From: Actinomycetota bacterium
GTDB lineage: Bacteria; Desulfobacterota; Deferrimicrobia; Deferrimicrobiales; Deferrimicrobiaceae
Assembly (NCBI GenBank): GCA_016844415.1
Contig: JAENIX010000015.1
Coordinates: 1 to 9,783, forward strand
Direction: 5' to 3'
Length of the DNA stretch: 9,783 nt
Shown here: piece by piece, positions 1 through 9,783 of the stretch
Layout: every line of letters begins with the position of its first letter
How positions within the stretch are numbered: position 1 is the first letter of the stretch
Notes under the pieces: generated by a model
The model's database searches: none
Seen by the model: only the letters and a program-made list of their open reading frames with translations
What the model was told of the DNA's origin: nothing
Translations under genes and position numbers: made by a program

Positions 1-2021
<2,021 letters not shown>

Positions 2022-2026
2022 GGGGT

Positions 2027-2033
2027 TCCTCCC
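2027..2033 (-). promoter_or_regulatory. Ribosome binding site that sets the rpoC TTG start
   Basis: On the minus strand the sequence GGGAGGA lies 5 nt before TTG at 2019-2021. No ATG or GTG in frame occurs at a suitable distance, so this site decides the start. A strong site paired with a weak start codon is a common way to moderate initiation. Confidence 0.8.
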
Positions 2034-2057
2034 GTATGGATACCTTTGAAAAGTTTG

Positions 2058-6167
<4,110 letters not shown>

Positions 6168-6200
6168 CTTTTCACCCCGGGGGTACAGTCGATCGTTGAA

Positions 6201-6229
6201 GTGCCGGGGGGCGATTTACGCCCCCCCAC
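6201..6229 (-). other. GC-rich hairpin in the rplL-rpoB gap (candidate attenuator or RNA processing site)
   Basis: The transcript can form an 8-bp perfect stem, GGGGGGCG with CGCCCCCC, around the loop UAAAU. Three further outer pairs (GUG with CAC in the DNA) are possible past a two-base bulge. No U-tract follows; the downstream bases are GGCACUUCAACG, so this is not a standard intrinsic terminator. In E. coli the same junction carries a partial attenuator and an RNase III site that keep rpoBC expression below rplJL; the same role here is inference from position. Confidence 0.7.
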
Positions 6230-6251
6230 CATCAAGCTAACGCAAGCGGAA

Positions 6252-6632
6252 TCACTTGACTTCCGCCGTGCCCCCCACATCCTCGATTTTCTTCTTCAGG
6301 TCTCCTGCGTCCTTCTTGGCGATCGCTTCCTTCAGCGGCTTGGGTACCCCTTCCACCAGGTCCTTCGCCTCCTTCAGGCCGAGTCCGGTGATTTCACGGA
6401 CGACCTTGATCACCTGTATCTTGTTTGCTCCGAATCCGGTCAATATCACGTCGAACTCGGTCTTTTCCTCTACCGCTGCCGCCGCGCCAGGCGCCGCCAT
6501 CGCGACCGCCATGGCAGGAGCCGCCGCCGAAACGCCAAACCTCTCCTCGAGCGCCTTCACGTACTCGTGCAGCTCGAGAACCGTCAGTCCTTCCACCATC
6601 TTGATGAACTCTTCCTTGTTCATGGAACCCAT
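6252..6632 (-). CDS. rplL: 50S ribosomal protein L7/L12
   Basis: The 126-residue stalk protein is present in several copies per ribosome, bound to L10, and recruits and activates the translational GTPases. The N-terminal dimerisation domain spans about residues 1-34 ([16 protein letters not shown]). An alanine/proline-rich flexible hinge follows at about 35-53. The globular C-terminal domain runs from about 57 to the end, with the factor-binding motif GLGLKEAK at 83-90. Length is close to the 121 of E. coli. The ATG at 6630-6632 is chosen because GGGAGGAG lies just upstream; the alternative at codon 4 would sit about 13 nt from it. It follows rplJ by 13 nt, the usual tight pairing that produces the L10-L12 stalk complex. 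Confidence 0.98.
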   Translation of the reverse strand: MGSMNKEEFIKMVEGLTVLELHEYVKALEERFGVSAAAPAMAVAMAAPGAAAAVEEKTEFDVILTGFGANKIQVIKVVREITGLGLKEAKDLVEGVPKPLKEAIAKKDAGDLKKKIEDVGGTAEVK

Positions 6633-6645
6633 TTGACTCCTCCCG

Positions 6646-7179
6646 TTATGCTTCCGTCTGTGTTTTGGATTGTTTTTCGTGGATGGAATTCAGCGCATAC
6701 ACCAGTTTCCGCTGCGGCCCCGAAAGCGCCTGCGCAAGGCGCGATATGGGCGAGGCGAGCCCGCAGGCGAGCCTTGCCAGGAGCACTTCGCGCGGCGGAA
6801 CGTCCGCCAACACCTGGACGTCCGCGGCGGACAGCACCTTTCCATAGAAAAAGCCCGCCTTGATCCGGACTTTCGGACTTCCGCCCGCGAACTCCTTCAT
6901 CGCCTTGGCGAGAGCCACGGGATCCCCGTGGGTCAAGGCCACCGCGGTCGGCCCCGTGAAGAACTCATCCAGCCGCCCGAAACCGGTGTCCTTCGCGGCC
7001 AGGCGCATCATGGTATTCTTTACCACCTTGAACTCGGCGTTCACCCCTCTCAGCTTCTTCCTGAGTGCGGTGATCTCAGCCACGGTGAGACCCCGGAACT
7101 CCGCCACGACGGCGCCTTTCTGGGCATCGATCGCCCTGCGCAGTTCCACGACGGTATCCGCCTTGCTTTTACTTTTCAC
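6646..7179 (-). CDS. rplJ: 50S ribosomal protein L10
   Basis: This 177-residue protein is the base of the ribosomal stalk: it binds 23S rRNA next to L11 and carries L7/L12 dimers on its C-terminal helix. Visible signatures are [11 protein letters not shown] at 30-40, VKNTMMRLA at 53-61 and FTGPTAVA at 74-81. The C-terminal helix is about 153-172 (ending [12 protein letters not shown]). The start is GTG at 7177-7179, with AGGAGGG at 7189-7195, 9 nt upstream. An ATG at 7185-7187 is closer to that site but reads ATG-CGC-GAG-TGA, in another frame, and stops at once, so GTG is the only sensible start. The gene follows a structured 209-nt leader and precedes rplL by 13 nt. L10 with L12 commonly represses its own mRNA through that leader, and pairing seen here supports it. 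Confidence 0.98.
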   Translation of the reverse strand: MKSKSKADTVVELRRAIDAQKGAVVAEFRGLTVAEITALRKKLRGVNAEFKVVKNTMMRLAAKDTGFGRLDEFFTGPTAVALTHGDPVALAKAMKEFAGGSPKVRIKAGFFYGKVLSAADVQVLADVPPREVLLARLACGLASPISRLAQALSGPQRKLVYALNSIHEKQSKTQTEA

Positions 7180-7254
7180 TCGCGCATGCCCTCCTTCCGA
7201 TAAGAGATTTGACCTCGATCGAAACCTCTGTCAAAGGCAGAGGGCGCGCGCGAG
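7179..7254 (-). repeat. Imperfect inverted repeat able to mask the rplJ start region
   Basis: The arm at 7240-7254 reads CUCGCGCGCGCCCUC in the RNA, and the arm at 7179-7193 reads GAGGGCAUGCGCGAG. They pair at 14 of 15 positions: 11 G-C, 2 A-U, 1 G-U and one C-A mismatch, across a 46-nt loop. The downstream arm covers GAGG of the Shine-Dalgarno sequence through the first base of the GTG start of rplJ. Confidence 0.75.
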
Positions 7255-7388
7255 ACAAATCGCCGATGCTTCGGCATCTTGCGGTTCCCCTTGTCTGCGC
7301 GGGACGGGCGGCTCTTCATTTCCGCCCCCTTCGTCACCCGACGGTGAACCCGCGGTCTTTGACAAAAGAAGTTCCCGAACAAAAAACC
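7180..7388 (-). promoter_or_regulatory. L10 autoregulatory mRNA leader (rplJL leader)
   Basis: This is the longest non-coding stretch in the window, lying exactly where bacteria carry the L10 leader, an RNA element bound by the L10(L12)4 complex. The transcript can form several hairpins, in order: UCACC/GGUGA around loop GUCG (7334-7347); GGGCGG/CCGCCC around a 10-nt loop (7306-7327); CGCGCAGACAA with UUGUCU-C-GCGCG (7291-7301 with 7247-7258, one bulge) enclosing GAUGC/GCAUC with loop CGAA (7265-7278); and CCUCUG/CAGAGG (7225-7243). UGUCAAAG near the 5' side (7357-7364) is also perfectly complementary to CUUUGACA near the 3' side (7229-7236). No U-tract follows the last hairpin, so translational rather than terminator-based control is favoured. 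The precise L10 contact site is not assigned; the 7331-7350 hairpin is a candidate. Confidence 0.8.
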
Positions 7389-8093
7389 CTAACGCTGTTC
7401 CGCCTGCAATGCGCTCGCATTCACCCTGATCCCCACGCCCATCGTCGTGGAAAGGGCCAGAGTCCGGACGTATGTTCCCTTCGCCGCGGACGGTTTCGCC
7501 TTCATGATCGCCTCGAAGAAAGCCAGGAAGTTTTCACGTATCCTGTCCTTCCCGAAGCTGATCTTGCCGATCCCCGCATGCAGCGTCCCCGTCTTGTCCA
7601 CCTTGAATTCAACCTTGCCGCCCTTGAGGTCCCTGACGGCCTTCGCGACGTCGAAAGTCACGGTGCCGACCTTCGGGTTCGGCATCAGCCCGCGTGGCCC
7701 AAGTATCTTCCCGATCTTTCCGACCGCGCCCATCATGTCGGGCGTCGCAACCGCCTTGTCGAAGTCCATCCATCCGCCCTGGATCTTGGCGACCATGTCT
7801 TCCGCTCCGGCGAAATCGGCGCCTGCCTCCCTGGCCTCTTTCTCCTTCTCTCCCTTGGCGAAAACCAGGACACGGATCGATTTGCCCGTCCCGTGCGGAA
7901 GAACGACGGATCCGCGTACCTGCTGGTCAGGATATTTCGGGTCCACTCCCAGGCGCAGCGCGACCTCCACCGTCTCGTCGAATTTCGCCCTGGCCGTATC
8001 CTTGAGCAGATCTAGCGCCTCTTCGAGAGAATACTTTGCCTCCCTGTTCACCTTCTTCCGTGCTTCCAGGTAGGTTTTTCCGCTTTTCGGCAT
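7389..8093 (-). CDS. rplA: 50S ribosomal protein L1
   Basis: The 234-residue protein of the mobile L1 stalk binds 23S rRNA and helps move deacylated tRNA out of the E site. In many bacteria it also represses its own operon by binding mRNA. The family signature [18 protein letters not shown] is at about residues 127-144. Domain I is split between the N- and C-terminal parts ([16 protein letters not shown] at 38-53; conserved [11 protein letters not shown] near 215-225), with domain II between them. Length matches the family. The ATG at 8091-8093 follows GGGAG with 6 nt spacing. It lies 36 nt after rplK, so the L11-L1 pair is intact. No separate L1 operator was recognisable upstream of rplK. 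Confidence 0.98.
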   Translation of the reverse strand: MPKSGKTYLEARKKVNREAKYSLEEALDLLKDTARAKFDETVEVALRLGVDPKYPDQQVRGSVVLPHGTGKSIRVLVFAKGEKEKEAREAGADFAGAEDMVAKIQGGWMDFDKAVATPDMMGAVGKIGKILGPRGLMPNPKVGTVTFDVAKAVRDLKGGKVEFKVDKTGTLHAGIGKISFGKDRIRENFLAFFEAIMKAKPSAAKGTYVRTLALSTTMGVGIRVNASALQAEQR

Positions 8094-8129
8094 TGCTCTC
8101 TCCCTTCGATGACCTTTGCTGCGGGCTTG

Positions 8130-8552
8130 CTAATAAACCTCCAGCCCCATGCTGCGGGCGGTACCTTCTATCGTCTTGATGGCGGCGTCCAGGTCCTTCA
8201 CGTCGAGATCCGGCAACTTGAGCTTGGCGATCTCCTCCACCTTGTCGCGTGGGATGCGCCCGCATTTCTCGCGCTTGGGAGTCTTGCTCCCCTTCTCGAG
8301 CCCCGCCGCTTTCAGCAGCAGGATGGCCGCCGGCGGCGTCTTGGTGATGAAGGTGAAGGAACGGTCCGCGAACACAGTGATCACGACGGGGATTATCATC
8401 CCTTCCTGAGAACCGGTCTTTGCGTTGAACGTCTTGCAGAATTCCATGATGTTCACGCCGTGCTGGCCGAGCGCGGGGCCTACGGGAGGGGACGGGTTCG
8501 CCTTTCCCGCGGGAATCTGGAGCTTGATCTGCGCTACTATCTTTTTCGCCAT
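8130..8552 (-). CDS. rplK: 50S ribosomal protein L11
   Basis: This 140-residue protein binds the GTPase-associated region of 23S rRNA beside the L10 stalk base and takes part in factor binding and the stringent response. The proline-rich N-terminal domain includes [19 protein letters not shown] at about residues 20-38. The C-terminal rRNA-binding domain ends with the typical [12 protein letters not shown] (128-139). Length is one or two residues shorter than the usual 141-142. The ATG at 8550-8552 follows GGAGGGG by 9 nt. It lies only 18 nt after nusG and shares its transcript. The sequence includes the usual methylated N-terminal lysines (MAKK), although modification cannot be read from DNA. 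Confidence 0.98.
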   Translation of the reverse strand: MAKKIVAQIKLQIPAGKANPSPPVGPALGQHGVNIMEFCKTFNAKTGSQEGMIIPVVITVFADRSFTFITKTPPAAILLLKAAGLEKGSKTPKREKCGRIPRDKVEEIAKLKLPDLDVKDLDAAIKTIEGTARSMGLEVY

Positions 8553-8570
8553 GGATTCGTTCCCCTCCGA

Positions 8571-9098
8571 TCAGCTTTTTTCGACCTGGGTGAAATCGAG
8601 TTCGACCGGCGTCGCCCTGCCGAAGATCGACACCAGGACGACCACCTTGCCCTTGTCAGCCTTGATGCTGTCGACGAGCCCGTTGAAATTCGAGAACGGC
8701 CCGTCGGTCACCCGCACGTTCTCCCCCTCGGCGAAGGTCACCTTGGGCTTTGGCTTCAGGCGCCCTTCCGCCATCTGGGACTTTATATCCTCCACCTCGG
8801 ATTCCGGGATCGCCGCCGGGTTCTTGCCCCCGACGAATCCGGTCACCTTTGGGGTGTGGCGCACCAGGTGCCACGTGCGCTCGTCGAGATCCATATGGAC
8901 CAGCAGGTAACCGGGGAAGAAACTGCGCGTCCCAGTCCGCTTCTTGCCCTTCTTCATCTCGACGACGGTTTCCGAGGGGATCATCACGTCCCCGAAACTC
9001 TCCTGCATCCCTTCCGCCTCGATCCGGTTCTGCAGGGATTCACGGACTTTCTTCTCATACCCGGAATAGGTATGGACTACGTACCACTGTTTCGGCAT
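8571..9098 (-). CDS. nusG: Transcription termination/antitermination factor NusG
   Basis: The 175-residue elongation factor binds the clamp of RNA polymerase through its N-terminal NGN domain and links the polymerase to Rho or to ribosomal protein S10 through its C-terminal KOW domain. The NGN domain covers about residues 4-115, with WYVVHTYSGYEKKV at 5-18 and FPGYLLV at 61-67. The KOW domain starts at about 124 (EGENVRVTDGPF) and ends at the C-terminus (IFGRATPVELDFTQVEK). There is no extra inserted domain of the kind seen in some lineages. The ATG at 9096-9098 follows GAGGA by 4 nt. It starts 19 nt after secE and ends 18 nt before rplK. Its place upstream of rpoBC is the standard arrangement. 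Confidence 0.98.
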   Translation of the reverse strand: MPKQWYVVHTYSGYEKKVRESLQNRIEAEGMQESFGDVMIPSETVVEMKKGKKRTGTRSFFPGYLLVHMDLDERTWHLVRHTPKVTGFVGGKNPAAIPESEVEDIKSQMAEGRLKPKPKVTFAEGENVRVTDGPFSNFNGLVDSIKADKGKVVVLVSIFGRATPVELDFTQVEKS

Positions 9099-9117
9099 CT
9101 CTTCCTCTTGTGAGGGA

Positions 9118-9399
9118 TTAGAAGCTCAGGACGGAATACACGATCCTGCCGAGCGCGTAATCCACCAGCCCCAGAAACAGGACGATGATCATGACGGTGA
9201 AGATGACGACCGCCGTCGAGGAAGCCGTTTCCTTCCTCCCCGGCCAAGTCACCTTCTTCATCTCCGTCTTGAACTCCTGGAGAAAGCCCGAAACTTTACG
9301 GACCATCCCCGAGCCGTCCGCCTTCGGCCTGCCTTCATCCGTCGCCGTCCGGGTCCCGGGCAGGCGCTCCAGTAACCTGTCTTTGATCGATCTAGCCAT
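9118..9399 (-). CDS. secE: Preprotein translocase subunit SecE
   Basis: SecE is the small essential membrane protein that clamps SecY in the protein-export channel. This copy has 93 residues. It has one membrane segment at about 62-82 (TAVVIFTVMIIVLFLGLVDY), preceded by the amphipathic cytoplasmic helix (FLQEFKTEMKKV) and the conserved KVTWP at 49-53. The conserved core begins near residue 33, so about 30 charged residues form an N-terminal extension relative to 60-residue SecE proteins and unlike the three-segment E. coli form. The ATG at 9397-9399 has AAGGA 9 nt upstream. The alternative ATG at codon 32 has no clear Shine-Dalgarno sequence, so the longer form is preferred. It starts 29 nt after tRNA-Trp and ends 19 nt before nusG. 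Confidence 0.96.
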   Translation of the reverse strand: MARSIKDRLLERLPGTRTATDEGRPKADGSGMVRKVSGFLQEFKTEMKKVTWPGRKETASSTAVVIFTVMIIVLFLGLVDYALGRIVYSVLSF

Positions 9400-9428
9400 G
9401 TTTTACCGTCCTTCGCCCCTACTAAAAA

Positions 9429-9505
9429 TGGCAGGCCAGGAGGGATTCGAACCCCCATCCCGCGGATTTGGAGTCCGCTGCTCTAGCCGTTAGAGCTACT
9501 GGCCT
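9429..9505 (-). tRNA. trpT: tRNA-Trp, anticodon CCA
   Basis: The 77-nt cloverleaf is complete. The acceptor stem AGGCCAG pairs with CTGGCCT. The D stem GCTC/GAGC has GG in its loop. The anticodon stem GCGGA/TCCGC encloses the loop CTCCAAA, with anticodon CCA at 9469-9471. The T stem GGGGG/CCCTC (one G-U) has loop TTCGAAT. The discriminator base is G, a tryptophan identity element, and the 3' CCA is encoded at 9429-9431. It sits 10 nt after rpmG and 29 nt before secE, so it must be cut out of a mixed transcript. A tRNA-Trp beside secE is a widespread bacterial arrangement. Confidence 0.98.
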
Positions 9506-9515
9506 ATCCCCCCGT

Positions 9516-9665
9516 TTACTTCGTTTCCTTGTGCGGCGTGTGTTTCCTGCACGTCGAGCAGAACTTTTTCAGTTCCAGCTTATCCGACATGGTCTTCTTG
9601 TTTTTCGTCGTGGTGTAATTCCGCATCTTGCACTCGGAACATGCCAGCGTGATTATGTCTCTCAT
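9516..9665 (-). CDS. rpmG: 50S ribosomal protein L33 (zinc-ribbon form)
   Basis: This 49-residue protein of the large subunit lies near the E site. It is too short for many gene finders but reads cleanly from ATG at 9663-9665 to TAA. Two CXXC pairs, C9/C12 and C36/C39, make it the zinc-binding (C+) form rather than the cysteine-free paralogue that some bacteria switch to under zinc shortage. The core [20 protein letters not shown] matches the family. The Shine-Dalgarno sequence is weak (GGGGA 5 nt before the ATG). It lies 27 nt after tuf and 10 nt before tRNA-Trp, consistent with co-transcription of protein and tRNA genes. Confidence 0.97.
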   Translation of the reverse strand: MRDIITLACSECKMRNYTTTKNKKTMSDKLELKKFCSTCRKHTPHKETK

Positions 9666-9692
9666 TCCGTTCCCCGCTTCCGGTAGGGATTC

Positions 9693-9783
9693 CTACTCGA
9701 TGATTTCCGAGACGACTCCGGCGCCCACCGTCCGGCCGCCCTCACGGATCGCAAAACGCAACTCCTTCTCCATCGCGACGGGA
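9693..9783 (-). CDS. tuf: Elongation factor Tu (C-terminal end, partial)
   Basis: Only the last 30 codons and the TAG stop are present; the rest lies beyond the right edge. The residues PVAMEKELRFAIREGG followed by RTVGAGVVSEIIE form the end of EF-Tu domain 3, where RFAIREGGRTVGAGVV is almost invariant across bacteria. EF-Tu carries aminoacyl-tRNA to the ribosome as a GTP complex. A tuf copy directly before rpmG-trpT-secE is usual in deltaproteobacteria, which often have a second copy next to fusA; that copy is not in this window. No terminator is evident in the 27 nt before rpmG, so readthrough into rpmG is plausible. Confidence 0.96.
   Translation of the reverse strand, partial: PVAMEKELRFAIREGGRTVGAGVVSEIIE

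Noticed and set aside
7229..7234. Perfect TTGACA (-35-like) on the minus strand in the L10 leader
   Set aside because: No TATAAT-like hexamer is found 16-18 nt downstream; the bases are better explained by the leader pairing.
7381..7386. Run of six T in the transcript just after the rplA stop, as a terminator tail
   Set aside because: No stable GC-rich hairpin immediately precedes it in the end of rplA, so an intrinsic terminator is not supported.
8553..8570. Possible L1 operator leader before rplK
   Set aside because: The gap is only 18 nt and holds the rplK Shine-Dalgarno sequence; I could not recognise an L1-binding stem-loop there or in the end of nusG.
8109..9113. 334-codon plus-strand open frame opposite rplK and nusG
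   Set aside because: Both genes underneath are complete and unmistakable; the antisense product shows no known domain.

Overview
This window is a conserved housekeeping block read entirely on the minus strand: the ribosomal-protein / RNA-polymerase beta cluster. In transcription order (high to low coordinates) it holds the 3' tail of an EF-Tu gene (tuf), rpmG (L33), tRNA-Trp(CCA), secE, nusG, rplK (L11), rplA (L1), rplJ (L10), rplL (L7/L12), rpoB, and the first half of rpoC, which runs off the left edge. Every protein gene is intact apart from the two cut by the window edges. I saw no mobile element, CRISPR array, transferred gene or unknown protein family. The plus-strand open frames, up to about 450 codons, are antisense shadows of these GC-rich genes.

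The DNA is GC-rich with G/C-favoured third codon positions. The order tuf-rpmG-trpT-secE-nusG-rplKAJL-rpoBC is common among bacteria. The 1369-residue RpoB, the EF-Tu tail, the zinc-type L33 and the single-membrane-segment SecE together suggest a deltaproteobacterial lineage (Desulfuromonadota or Desulfobacterota-like, related to Geobacter). This is inference from gene order and protein feel, not from a search.

Region by region: 9429-9783 links translation elongation (EF-Tu), L33 and tRNA-Trp with gaps of only 27 and 10 nt. 8571-9399 carries secE and nusG (protein export and transcription elongation). 6252-8552 carries the four proteins of the L1 stalk and the GTPase-associated stalk (L11, L1, L10, L7/L12). 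1-6167 carries the two large RNA polymerase subunits. Most gaps are under 40 nt, so long shared transcripts are likely. The two exceptions are the 84-nt rplL-rpoB gap, which holds a strong GC hairpin without a U-tract, and the 209-nt rplA-rplJ gap, which sits where bacteria carry the L10 autoregulatory leader.

The most interesting signal is in that L10 leader. A 15-nt leader segment (7240-7254) is complementary at 14 of 15 positions (13 Watson-Crick plus one G-U) to the rplJ translation-initiation region (7179-7193), covering part of the Shine-Dalgarno sequence and the first base of the GTG start. The same segment can instead pair upstream with 7291-7301, so two mutually exclusive folds would turn rplJ translation on or off. 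The L10 leader class is already known; the specific architecture here is read from the sequence and untested. I found no evidence of an undescribed protein system.
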